Shown here: positions 49,884 to 57,511 of the stretch, in pieces
Position numbering within the stretch: position 1 is the first letter of the stretch
Layout of the letters: every line of letters begins with the position of its first letter
Assembly: GCA_021228405.1 (NCBI GenBank)
Contig: JAJQRF010000001.1
Coordinates: forward strand, 372,001 to 436,000
Length of the DNA: 64,000 nt
Direction: 5' to 3'
DNA from: Pyrinomonadaceae bacterium
GTDB lineage: Bacteria; Acidobacteriota; Blastocatellia; Pyrinomonadales; Pyrinomonadaceae
The notes under the pieces: model-generated
Seen by the model: the letters and a program-made list of their open reading frames with translations, nothing else
Databases searched by the model: none
What the model was told of the DNA's origin: nothing
Program-made: the position numbers and the translations under genes

Positions 49884-50648
49884 ATGCAACTAAAAAATAT
49901 TCTTTTACTTATAACTTTGTGTCTGATTTTTTCAAACTGCGCAATCGCCCAGAAAAGAAGCGGTCAAAATCAGCAATCCCAAACAAATAGTCAAGGCTCA
50001 ACGGCAAACATTGAAACTCTTTTGAAAAAGCAGATTTTGTTGACCAATTCCGTGGAATTTACAAAAGACCGAACGATGGAGGGCGCAAGCGGATTTTTAA
50101 TTAAATACGGCGGTGCGACCTTTGCTGTAACTGCCAAGCATTTATTGGGCGAAGCGGGCGGGGTTGAGCCTGAAATAAAAATAAACGAGTTGAGCAATTC
50201 TTTGAAAAAATGGGAAATGATGCCGAGAGTTGTGACGAATGCCGCTAAAGAAACCGTCAAACTCGATGCAAAGGGCTTGAGTTTTTTAAACCCGCTTAAC
50301 GACATCCTGTTTTTGAAGGTCATTTCGACCAGTTTTGAGATCGAAGCCTTAACGCCTAATTTCGATCTACCCGTCATCGGTGAAAAACTGTTTCTGATCG
50401 GGTGCCCTTACAGCGAAGAAAAATGCAAACAAAATTCCTATCCGCTCGAATTTGTCGAGTATGATGACGCTGAAAATTTGCTGGTTTTTGAAATAAAATC
50501 AAACGTGGATTTAAGCGGTTTCAGCGGTGCGCCCGTGGTAAATGCCAAAGGCGAGGTTTTCGGCGCGCTGGTTTCGGGCGGCGCGGCAGGCGGCAAAAAT
50601 TATGCGGTTGCCACGAACATTAATGAAGTTCAAAAGTTGAAATTTTAG
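49884..50648 (+). CDS. Trypsin-like serine protease lipoprotein
   Basis: 254 residues. The signal peptide ends in the lipobox FSNC (Cys19), so it is probably an outer- or inner-membrane lipoprotein. The trypsin-fold triad is visible: His86 (AVTAKHLLG), Asp140 (LNDILFLKV) and Ser214 (GFSGAPVVN). The linker after the Cys is Gln/Ser/Asn-rich. It has no PDZ domain. Possible roles are envelope protein turnover or processing. The following gene is 8 nt downstream. Confidence 0.85.
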   Translation: MQLKNILLLITLCLIFSNCAIAQKRSGQNQQSQTNSQGSTANIETLLKKQILLTNSVEFTKDRTMEGASGFLIKYGGATFAVTAKHLLGEAGGVEPEIKINELSNSLKKWEMMPRVVTNAAKETVKLDAKGLSFLNPLNDILFLKVISTSFEIEALTPNFDLPVIGEKLFLIGCPYSEEKCKQNSYPLEFVEYDDAENLLVFEIKSNVDLSGFSGAPVVNAKGEVFGALVSGGAAGGKNYAVATNINEVQKLKF

Positions 50649-50655
50649 TAAATCG

Positions 50656-51747
50656 ATGAAACATCTACTTGCGCCGGTTCTGTTTTTGGTCTTGTTTTGT
50701 TCGAGTATTTGCGCCCAGCGCAAGACGGAAAATGTCATTTTAATTACGCTTGACGGTGCGCGTTGGCAGGAAATCTTCGGCGGATTTGACAGCGAACTCT
50801 ATAAAAAAATCCAGAAAGACGCGGAAAAAAGCGCGGTTTATAAAACCTACGACGCGCCGACCGCCAAAGAACGGCGTGAAAGATTGATGCCGTTTTTCTG
50901 GCAGGTTTTGATGAAAGATCGCGGTTCGATCGCGGGAAACCGCGAATTAAGAAGCGAGGTCAAAACCACTAATAACCGGCTTTTTTCCTATCCCGGTTAT
51001 TCGGAAATTTTGACGGGCGAAGCGCACGACGACATCATCGACAGCAACAAGCGTATTCAAAATAAATTTCCTTCCGTTCTGCAATTTCTCCAAACCAAGC
51101 TAAAGCTGAGTCCGCTTCAAGTCGCTTCGTTTGCTTCGTGGGAAGTGATGAACGAAATTGCAACCAGTAAAAAAGACGCTTTTTTGATAAATGCGGGATT
51201 TGAAAAATATCCGTCGAAAGATGCCGAAACACAAAACTTGAGCACGATGCAGTTTGAAACGCCGACACCGTGGGATTCGGTGCGTCACGATTTTTACACT
51301 TTCCGCTTTGCGATGTCGCACCTGAGAGCATTTCACCCGCGCGTTTTGCATCTCGGTTTGGGCGAAACCGACGATTGGGCGCACGATAAACGTTATGATA
51401 TGGTCATCGACGCACTTCATCGAACGGACAATTATTTCAAGGAATTATGGCAGTTTTTGGAAATGGACAAACAATATAAAGGCAAAACTTCGATCATCAT
51501 CACGGTCGATCACGGACGCGGTGCGACCGAAAAAGACTGGCACAAACACGGCGACGAAACGCCCGAAGCGCGTTATATCTGGATGGCTTTCATCTCACCC
51601 GATTCAAAAATCCGCGGCGAATGGAAAGATGCCGAAACGCTCTATCAAAACCAGATCGCCGCGACGCTTTCAAAATATTTAGGGTTTGATTATGCGGAAC
51701 AAAACGAACGCGCCGGAAAACCGATCGCGCAAGTTTTGGCAAAATAA
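50656..51747 (+). CDS. Alkaline phosphatase/sulfatase-superfamily phosphodiesterase, secreted
   Basis: 363 residues. A signal peptide (HLLAPVLFLVLFCSSICA) precedes QRKTENVILITLDGARWQEIF. The metal ligands of the superfamily are Asp in LITLDGA, Asp and His in ETDDWAHD, and Asp/His in TVDHGRG and KHGDETPE. A Ser/Thr nucleophile is probably in YPGYSEILTG. This matches type I phosphodiesterase/nucleotide pyrophosphatase or related sulfatases; substrate unknown. It lies 8 nt after the protease gene, so it is likely cotranscribed. Confidence 0.8.
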   Translation: MKHLLAPVLFLVLFCSSICAQRKTENVILITLDGARWQEIFGGFDSELYKKIQKDAEKSAVYKTYDAPTAKERRERLMPFFWQVLMKDRGSIAGNRELRSEVKTTNNRLFSYPGYSEILTGEAHDDIIDSNKRIQNKFPSVLQFLQTKLKLSPLQVASFASWEVMNEIATSKKDAFLINAGFEKYPSKDAETQNLSTMQFETPTPWDSVRHDFYTFRFAMSHLRAFHPRVLHLGLGETDDWAHDKRYDMVIDALHRTDNYFKELWQFLEMDKQYKGKTSIIITVDHGRGATEKDWHKHGDETPEARYIWMAFISPDSKIRGEWKDAETLYQNQIAATLSKYLGFDYAEQNERAGKPIAQVLAK

Positions 51748-52209
51748 CTTCCTGAGCTGACTCGTCGCAAATAAATATGCGGTTGCCCCCGTTTTAGCGA
51801 AAGTTTTGCAAAAGTCATCTGCAACTATTTTTCAAAGGGAAACGAATCGTTTTCCTTTTGATTTCTTCCGTTTCAAGTTTGAAATGATTCCTTTCAAACT
51901 TGAAACCGTCCATTTCAAACCTGAAACCGTTTATTTCAATTTATATTTCTCTTATTTCAAATTTGAAATCGTTCATTTCAAACTTGAAACGGTTCGTTTC
52001 CCTTTCGATTTCTTCTGTTTCAAACTTGAAATGAACGGTTTCAAATCCGCTTTTTTACGTTTCACTTTGCCGGAAAGAAGTTTTGACAGTGAAAAGCGTT
52101 CATCTTTCAGTTAAAATTCTCGTCGTCGTATGATTTTCGGCGGTAAAAAATCCTTTTTATTGTTCTGAAAAACAGACTGTTTGTGTCAAAATGCCATAAG
52201 AATTGAATT
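51748..52209. other. 462-bp intergenic region dominated by a 21-nt-period array
   Basis: It holds the repeat array at 51829-52101. The ends are unremarkable: about 80 nt after the phosphodiesterase stop and about 100 nt before the dioxygenase start. An open frame at 51806-52114 translates the array into heptapeptides but lacks a credible ribosome binding site. Confidence 0.8.
51829..52101. repeat. Tandem array with strict 21-nt period (array 2)
   Basis: Units of 21 nt begin at 51829, 51850, 51871, 51892, 51913, 51934, 51955, 51976, 51997, 52018, 52039, 52060 and 52081. The consensus is TTTCAAACTTGAAACCGTTCA. Most units contain the inverted repeat TTTCAA-N2-TTGAAA, so each can form a small hairpin or bind a dimeric protein. 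A plus frame encodes heptapeptides of the FKLETVH type. The units differ in sequence from array 1 at 25450-25638, but the period is the same. Confidence 0.93.
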
Positions 52210-52734
52210 ATGCCAATTACCAGACCTTTTAATTTCAAAAAATGGATCGACGAACACCGTCATCTGCTGAAACCGCCCGTCGGGAATAAATGCGTTTACG
52301 AAGACAGCGAATTTATCGTGATGGTCGTCGGCGGACCGAATTCGCGCAAGGATTATCATTTTGACGAAGGCGAAGAATTTTTCTACCAGCTCGAAGGCGA
52401 TATTCTCGTCAAAATCCAGGAAGACGGCAAAGCGGTTGACGTTCCCGTGCGTGAAGGCGAGATTTTCCTGCTTCCGCCGAGAGTGCCGCACAACCCCGTG
52501 CGCGGCGCAAACACGGTCGGACTTGTCATCGAACGCAAAAGGCGCGACGGAGAAAAAGACGGACTGCTCTGGTTTTGCGAAAAATGCAACGAAAAGCTCT
52601 ACGAAGAATATTTTGAATTAACCGACATCACGACGCAATTTCAAGGCGTTTTCAAAAAATTCTACGGCGACGAAACTCTGCGAACCTGCAAAAACTGCGG
52701 TGCGGTAATGCAACCGCCGCTGGTTGTGAGTTGA
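52210..52734 (+). CDS. nbaC: 3-Hydroxyanthranilate 3,4-dioxygenase
   Basis: 174 residues. This iron enzyme opens the ring of 3-hydroxyanthranilate to ACMS. The cupin iron ligands are His50, Glu56 and His94 (DYHFDEGEEF, PPRVPHNPVR), and Arg46 and Arg98 bind substrate. The C-terminal rubredoxin-like iron site has two CxxC motifs (WFCEKCNEK and TCKNCGAVM). It starts the tryptophan degradation run with ACMSD at 54222. The 21-nt array lies directly upstream. Confidence 0.95.
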   Translation: MPITRPFNFKKWIDEHRHLLKPPVGNKCVYEDSEFIVMVVGGPNSRKDYHFDEGEEFFYQLEGDILVKIQEDGKAVDVPVREGEIFLLPPRVPHNPVRGANTVGLVIERKRRDGEKDGLLWFCEKCNEKLYEEYFELTDITTQFQGVFKKFYGDETLRTCKNCGAVMQPPLVVS

Positions 52735-52756
52735 TTGAATCAATAGGAGAAAATTA

Positions 52757-53383
52757 ATGGAAAAAGGTAAGGATATTGAACAAATAATAAAAAAACAGTT
52801 TTGTAAAATTTTCAAGCAAAATGACTGGTATTCATTTAAGCTAATGGCAGATTATTACTTTAAAGCCGCCGCAGAAATTCTCAAAAAGGATGTAGAAATA
52901 GATGAGTCTTACAAATTAATGGCTAGAAATATTCAAAAACGATTATTTATCGGAATTGGAGGAGAACTTCTGTTGAAATCTCTATTTCTGAAAAATGATT
53001 TTTGCATTAACAAGGTTTTGGAAAAAGAAAGAAAAAAAGATAAGGCATTAGCAGATATTAAGAAGCCTCTAAAATCTGACAAAAGCCCTAAAGATACATT
53101 TCTTAATCCTTGTGATACATATAGTTTTAATCAGTTAATTGAAAGTTTGTCAGATGTTATGAAATTCTCAGATGAAAGCAAAGTGAAAAAAGGTCTTAAA
53201 ATAGCAAAAGTATTTAGAAATAAAGAAGGTCATGCTGTCTTGCTATGGCACGAAGCAGATAGACAAAATTATACAGATATAGAGAGTTCGATAAAATCTA
53301 TATACAAAGAAGGATTTGAAGAAAATCTAGAATTCAAAATATCTTTCTTGAAGAATGAAACAGCAATGTTCAGTAAAAGCTAA
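52757..53383 (+). CDS. AT-rich HEPN-like protein
   Basis: 208 residues, Lys- and Ile-rich, base composition clearly more AT-rich than neighbours. All-helical. The segment KVFRNKEGHAVLLWHE has R154-N155 and H159 in the Rx4H motif of HEPN RNases and toxins. HEPN proteins often act in toxin-antitoxin or abortive infection systems, usually with an MNT nucleotidyltransferase or other partner; none is visible here, but a BrnT/BrnA pair follows. It splits the nbaC-nbaD pair and was probably acquired by transfer. Family call is tentative. Confidence 0.6.
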   Translation: MEKGKDIEQIIKKQFCKIFKQNDWYSFKLMADYYFKAAAEILKKDVEIDESYKLMARNIQKRLFIGIGGELLLKSLFLKNDFCINKVLEKERKKDKALADIKKPLKSDKSPKDTFLNPCDTYSFNQLIESLSDVMKFSDESKVKKGLKIAKVFRNKEGHAVLLWHEADRQNYTDIESSIKSIYKEGFEENLEFKISFLKNETAMFSKS

Positions 53384-53436
53384 ATGGCAATTTTTGATGA
53401 ATTCTTAAACTCATCGTATCTCTCAAATAATATTTA

Positions 53437-53463
53437 TTGACGTGCATATATTATACATATAAT
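53437..53463 (+). promoter_or_regulatory. brnTA promoter and operator-like palindrome
   Basis: TTGACG (53437-53442) and TATAAT (53458-53463) with a 15-nt spacer form a sigma-70-type promoter. ATTATA-CA-TATAAT (53450-53463) is an inverted repeat that covers the -10 box and fits a ribbon-helix-helix antitoxin operator. The predicted start is only a few nt before ATG 53472, so the mRNA would be nearly leaderless. Confidence 0.6.
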
Positions 53464-53471
53464 CTGTAAAT

Positions 53472-53750
53472 ATGTTCGTTTGGGATGAATCTAAAAGACG
53501 TAAAGTTATTGAAGATCACAAAGTAGATTTTGCATTGCTGCTTGACGCTTTTGATGATGCTTTTGGGGTTTACTTTGAAGATTTTGAACATTCGACCGAC
53601 GACGAAATACGTTTTAATTTGATTGGTTTTTCAGCTCAATACGGATTGGTTTACGTTACTTTTACTTACGAAAATGATAATGTTCGTTTGATTACAGCGT
53701 GGAAAGCCGAAAAATGGATGGTGACGGAATATGAGCAATACAAAAAATAA
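53472..53750 (+). CDS. brnT: BrnT family toxin
   Basis: 92 residues of the BrnT (RelE-like) RNase toxin family. FVWDESKRRKVIEDHKVDFALLLDAFDD at the N-terminus and VRLITAWKAEKWMVTEYEQYKK at the C-terminus match the family's typical ends (usual motif RIISARRA-ER-Y, here LITAWKAEKW). The catalytic contribution of the usual Arg is therefore uncertain. The last 20 nt overlap the brnA gene, as is common for this module. Confidence 0.85.
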   Translation: MFVWDESKRRKVIEDHKVDFALLLDAFDDAFGVYFEDFEHSTDDEIRFNLIGFSAQYGLVYVTFTYENDNVRLITAWKAEKWMVTEYEQYKK

Positions 53751-54072
53751 AGATTATGAATATTTGGAAACTTCCGAAGAAGCAAGTAAAAGAGGTTTGA
53801 AACGAATCACACGACCTGCTTTTTTAGGCGAACCGAAAAATGTCAGAGAATCGAAATCGCGCATTACGATCTATCTCGATGCGGATATTGTCGAACATTT
53901 CAAGACGGAAGCGGAAAACTCGAAAATCGGTTATCAAACTTTGATTAACCAAACTTTACGAGAGAAAATCAATAACGCGGCGGTAGAGAAAAATAGTGAT
54001 GAATTGATCGAAAAACTTCTCAACGATAAAAATGCTTTGAGCCGTTTGAAAGCCGAACTGGAAACGGTTTGA
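53731..54072 (+). CDS. brnA: BrnA family antitoxin (ribbon-helix-helix)
   Basis: 113 residues. The ribbon-helix-helix DNA-binding region is SRITIYLDADIVEHFKTEAENSKIGYQTLINQTLREKI (about residues 44-82). The N-terminal part (RGLKRITRPAFLG) should wrap the toxin. A Lys/Glu-rich helical tail follows. It probably represses its own promoter at the palindrome 53450-53463. The order toxin-antitoxin with overlap is as in known BrnTA operons. Confidence 0.88.
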   Translation: MSNTKNKDYEYLETSEEASKRGLKRITRPAFLGEPKNVRESKSRITIYLDADIVEHFKTEAENSKIGYQTLINQTLREKINNAAVEKNSDELIEKLLNDKNALSRLKAELETV

Positions 54073-54079
54073 ACTTCAA

Positions 54080-54235
54080 ATGAAAATGAAGATAGTTGAT
54101 ATGTCCGAAGCTGCCATTATACGGCGTTTGAAAACGGTTGACCGTTTGCGCGAGCTTTGTCTTTCGCTGATGAAAGCAAAAAAAGAATCGGACACAAAAA
54201 AGCAGAAAGCGGAAAAGAAAGATGCTGAAAATTGA
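54080..54235 (+). CDS. Small 51-residue protein overlapping nbaD
   Basis: An open frame from ATG 54080 to TGA 54235, overlapping the nbaD start by 14 nt. The N-terminus [30 protein letters not shown] is a good amphipathic helix and the tail is Lys-rich. The short distance to brnA (7 nt) suggests it belongs to the toxin-antitoxin transcript. No family is recognised. Confidence 0.45.
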   Translation: MKMKIVDMSEAAIIRRLKTVDRLRELCLSLMKAKKESDTKKQKAEKKDAEN

Positions 54236-55232
54236 CGTTCACACACATATTTTGCCGAAGGATATTCCGCGTTGGAAAGAAAAATTCGGCTACGGCGGAT
54301 TTATCACGCTCGACCATCACAAACCTTGCCGGGCGCGAATGTTGAAGGACGACGGGCATTTTTTCCGCGAGATCGAAGACAATTGCTGGTCGGCGGAAAA
54401 ACGCATTGAAGAATCCGACTCTTTCGGAGTAGATGTTCAAGTTCTTTCGACCGTTCCCGTGATGTTCAACTATTGGTCAAAAGCCGAAGATTGTGCCGAT
54501 ACTTCCAAATTCTTAAACGACGGAATCGCCGGAATCGCCGCAAAATATCCAAAACGATTTATCGGGCTTGGAACCGTTCCGATGCAGGACGCGAAACTCG
54601 CAATCGCAGAACTCGAAAGATGCCAAAAGATCGGGATGGTCGGCGTGCAGATCGGCTCGAACGTTAATCAATTAAACCTGGGCGAACCGCAGTTTTTCGA
54701 TTTTTTCAAGGCTTGCGAAGAGCTTTCGATGGCAATTTTCGTGCATCCGTGGGAAATGATGGGCGAAAAGGATATGCAGAAGTATTGGCTGCCGTGGCTC
54801 GTCGGAATGCCGGCGGAAACTTCGCGGGCGATTTGCAGTTTGATATTTTCGGGCGTTTTGGAAAAATGCAAAAATCTGCGAATCTGTTTTGCGCACGGCG
54901 GCGGTTCGTTTCCCTACACTCTGGGCAGAATCGAACACGGATTTGAGGTTCGTCCCGATCTGGTGGCAATCGATAACGATGTCAATCCGCGTGAATATTT
55001 AGGCAAATTCTGGCTCGACTCGCTCGTTCACGATGAATCGATACTCGAATATCTGGTGAAATTATTCGGCGCGGAAAACATCGCGCTCGGCACGGATTAT
55101 CCTTTCCCGCTCGGCGAATCGGAACCCGGCAAACTGATCGAAAACTCGAATTTCGACGATTTCACCAAAAATCAATTGCTTCACGGCGCGGCTCTAAAAT
55201 GGCTGGATTTAAGAAAGGAAATTTTTCTTTAA
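54222..55232 (+). CDS. nbaD: 2-Amino-3-carboxymuconate-6-semialdehyde decarboxylase (ACMSD)
   Basis: 336 residues of the amidohydrolase superfamily. Zinc ligands are His7 and His9 (DVHTHIL), a His in FVHPWEM and Asp in [10 protein letters not shown]; a catalytic His is in [10 protein letters not shown]. It decarboxylates ACMS, the product of HAO, to aminomuconate semialdehyde and diverts flux from quinolinate. It is separated from nbaC by the HEPN/BrnTA insertion. Confidence 0.94.
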   Translation: MLKIDVHTHILPKDIPRWKEKFGYGGFITLDHHKPCRARMLKDDGHFFREIEDNCWSAEKRIEESDSFGVDVQVLSTVPVMFNYWSKAEDCADTSKFLNDGIAGIAAKYPKRFIGLGTVPMQDAKLAIAELERCQKIGMVGVQIGSNVNQLNLGEPQFFDFFKACEELSMAIFVHPWEMMGEKDMQKYWLPWLVGMPAETSRAICSLIFSGVLEKCKNLRICFAHGGGSFPYTLGRIEHGFEVRPDLVAIDNDVNPREYLGKFWLDSLVHDESILEYLVKLFGAENIALGTDYPFPLGESEPGKLIENSNFDDFTKNQLLHGAALKWLDLRKEIFL

Positions 55233-55279
55233 TTTTTCACGAATCGGGTTTATGATATTTCCATCTCAGATAATGAAAT

Positions 55280-55786
55280 ATGATTAAACAATTATTCCGC
55301 CTGTTCTTGATCGCAGTTGTTCTAAGTTTTCCGTCTTTCGGACAAATTTCGGACGGAAATTCGATACAACAGTTTTCGCCTGATTTTTCCGCACTTTCCA
55401 AACTTTTTTTGCCGCCGGAAAAAGATGCGTGGACGATTACGCTCACACGTGAAGGCGGAATGTTCGGACAACAACCACGGTTTGTCGGCTTGGTTAATTC
55501 ACGCGGAGATTTTGTCTGTCAGGATAAAGTCAAAAAGCTCGATGCCGCGCCTTTGGCAGAAATCTCCGCATTGATGCTTTCGAGCGATTTCAAAAAGATC
55601 AGAAAAACATTCAAACCAACCCCGTCATTTTGCAAAGATTGCTTCGTCACGAATATGACCATCAAATATAAACATAAAACCAATAAACATAAAACTTACG
55701 AATTCAGCTGGTTTACGATTCCCGCCTTCAATCCCGAAATCGAGCAAATCTTTGAAAAAACGAAAGCCTTTGCCGTCTGTCAATAA
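55280..55786 (+). CDS. Secreted protein of unknown function
   Basis: 168 residues. A signal peptide (KQLFRLFLIAVVLSFPSFG) is followed by a mainly beta protein with a Cys pair FCKDCFVTNMTIKYKH and a late Cys in FAVCQ. No transmembrane helix or catalytic motif is visible. It may be a periplasmic protein of a family restricted to Acidobacteriota. It lies between the nbaD gene and ric on the same strand. Confidence 0.6.
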   Translation: MIKQLFRLFLIAVVLSFPSFGQISDGNSIQQFSPDFSALSKLFLPPEKDAWTITLTREGGMFGQQPRFVGLVNSRGDFVCQDKVKKLDAAPLAEISALMLSSDFKKIRKTFKPTPSFCKDCFVTNMTIKYKHKTNKHKTYEFSWFTIPAFNPEIEQIFEKTKAFAVCQ

Positions 55787-55873
55787 GTTTTTAGAAATGG
55801 CGAAATCATTTGAGGTTGTCGAGATCGAAGGAAAAATCGGCGAGAAACTTTTTTCCGAAAAAATTTCCGGAAA

Positions 55874-55887
55874 GTGATTTGAATCAT
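55874..55887 (+). promoter_or_regulatory. FNR/CRP-type palindrome upstream of ric
   Basis: GTGAT-TTGA-ATCAT contains the TGAT-N4-ATCA core of FNR/CRP/DNR binding sites (consensus TTGAT-N4-ATCAA). It lies about 58 bp before the ric start codon, a good position for activation under low oxygen or nitric oxide. Confidence 0.55.
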
Positions 55888-55944
55888 ATTTTCAGAATAA
55901 ATTTCCTCTTACGATTGAATTGTTGAAAATCAACGGAGGAACTT

Positions 55945-56682
55945 ATGATGAATAATTTAACGACCAAAACCGTGCGCGAGATCGCACTCGAAATGCCTTT
56001 GACAACTAAAGTTTTTGAAAATTACAAGATCGATTATTGCTGCGGCGGGCATCGAAATTTCAGCGAAGCCTGCGAAATTGCGGGCGTTGAAACGGAAAAC
56101 GTTTTGCGCGAAATTTTCGATTGTTTGAAAACGGCGGACGAAAACGAACTTGCGAAAATTCAAAATCTGAGTTTAACCGAACTGATCGGACACATCGAAA
56201 AAACTCATCACGTTTTCACCCGCGACGAAATCAAAAATCTCGTTCCGCTGATGCTGAAAGTCGCCGGAAAACACGGCGCACATAATCCGCAACTCGTTAT
56301 TTTAGAAGAACTTTTTGCAGAACTTTGCGCCGATCTTGCGCCGCATCTGTTAAAGGAAGAACAGGTTTTATTTCCCTATATAATTCAGTTGGAGAAATAT
56401 AAAAACGGCAACAATTTCGTCGCAATTCCGTGTTTCGGAACGGTCAAAAGCCCGGTCGGAATAATGATGCGCGAACACGATACGGCAGGCGACATTTTGC
56501 GAAAAATGCGCGAGGTTTCAGACGATTACAGATTACCCGAAAATGCCTGTCCGAGTTTTACCGCGCTTTTTACGCGGCTCGAAGCGTTTGAAAAAGACTT
56601 GCATCGACACATTCACTTGGAAAATAATGTTCTTTTTCCTGGTGCGATCGCGCTTGAAAATGAAGTTTTTGAATTGAAATGA
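55945..56682 (+). CDS. ric: Iron-sulfur cluster repair di-iron protein (RIC)
   Basis: 245 residues of the YtfE/ScdA/DnrN family. The N-terminal ScdA_N domain has DYCCGGHRNFSEACEIAG, then a hemerythrin-like four-helix bundle with di-iron ligands (HIEKTHH, GKHGAHNPQL, HLLKEEQVLFPYI, MREHDTAGDIL and DLHRHIHLENNVLFP). It repairs iron-sulfur clusters damaged by nitric oxide or peroxide. It has a strong GGAGG ribosome binding site and an FNR-like site upstream. Confidence 0.95.
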   Translation: MMNNLTTKTVREIALEMPLTTKVFENYKIDYCCGGHRNFSEACEIAGVETENVLREIFDCLKTADENELAKIQNLSLTELIGHIEKTHHVFTRDEIKNLVPLMLKVAGKHGAHNPQLVILEELFAELCADLAPHLLKEEQVLFPYIIQLEKYKNGNNFVAIPCFGTVKSPVGIMMREHDTAGDILRKMREVSDDYRLPENACPSFTALFTRLEAFEKDLHRHIHLENNVLFPGAIALENEVFELK

Positions 56683-56692
56683 GGAAAAAACT

Positions 56693-57511
56693 ATGTCTGC
56701 CAATATTTCCGCAATTCCGATGAAACCGACCGTTAGAATCAAAAATATCGCTCTGCCGATCGAGCACGGTTCGTGGGGTTTCGTTTTTGAACCTTTAACC
56801 GCGGGGCTTTTGATCGCTTTCTCGCCGTCGGCGATTTGGATAGTTTTGCTCGTGGTCGGCGCGTTTCTGGCGCGTCAACCGCTCAAAGTTTTGCTCAATG
56901 ACCGGATCGCCGAACGCGATTTGCCGCAAACGGCGGTTGCGATGAAATTCGTCTTGATCTACGGCTCGATCTCATTTTTCGGCGCGATCGGCAGTTTGTT
57001 GCTCGTCAAGCTTGCCAGCTTTCTGCCGTTTCTTTTCGTTCTGCCTTTGGCGGTTTATCAAATTTACTGCGACGCTTCGCGAAAAAGCCGTGAACTTTTA
57101 CCCGAATTGACGGGAGCAGTTGCAATTTCTTCGTCGGTCGCAGTAGTTGCATTGGCTGATAATTGGACATTTTCGGCGGCGGTTGCGCTTTGGGGAATTT
57201 TTGCCGCGCGGCTCGTTCCATCGATCTTGTATGTCAGAAACCGTCTGCGCCTGGAAAAAGGAAAGGATTTTTCGCAGATCGTTCCGTTTCTGGCAAATCT
57301 TTTTGCGCTGATCTTCGTCGGAACGCTTGCATATAAGGGTTTTGCTTCGTTAATTACGACCGCGATGTTTACCGTTTTGCTCGTGCGTTCGACGGTCGGG
57401 CTTTCAAAATATCGTCGAAAAGTCAAAGCGATGCGAATCGGCGTTTGGGAAGTAATCTATGGTGCGCTAACTGCAATTTCGGTTGTTTTGGGTTATTATC
57501 TCGGCGTATGA
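56693..57511 (+). CDS. YwiC-like integral membrane protein
   Basis: 272 residues, about seven to eight hydrophobic helices, of the YwiC-like family. The N-terminus has the conserved IALPIEHGSWGFVFEPLTAGLL, the family signature. YwiC in Bacillus lies beside fnr/nar genes; here the neighbour is ric, behind an FNR-type site, so a link to anaerobic nitrogen metabolism is likely. Molecular function is unknown. It starts 10 nt after ric and overlaps the next gene (ATGA). Confidence 0.88.
   Translation: MSANISAIPMKPTVRIKNIALPIEHGSWGFVFEPLTAGLLIAFSPSAIWIVLLVVGAFLARQPLKVLLNDRIAERDLPQTAVAMKFVLIYGSISFFGAIGSLLLVKLASFLPFLFVLPLAVYQIYCDASRKSRELLPELTGAVAISSSVAVVALADNWTFSAAVALWGIFAARLVPSILYVRNRLRLEKGKDFSQIVPFLANLFALIFVGTLAYKGFASLITTAMFTVLLVRSTVGLSKYRRKVKAMRIGVWEVIYGALTAISVVLGYYLGV

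Noticed and set aside
51806-52114. A 102-codon open frame of heptapeptide repeats (FKLETVH type)
   Set aside because: It is the translation of the 21-nt array. It has no ribosome binding site, no conserved ends and an odd composition. A structural heptad protein cannot be excluded but is not supported.
55797-55877. A 26-codon frame before ric
   Set aside because: Too short, without a ribosome binding site, and its end overlaps the FNR-like site.
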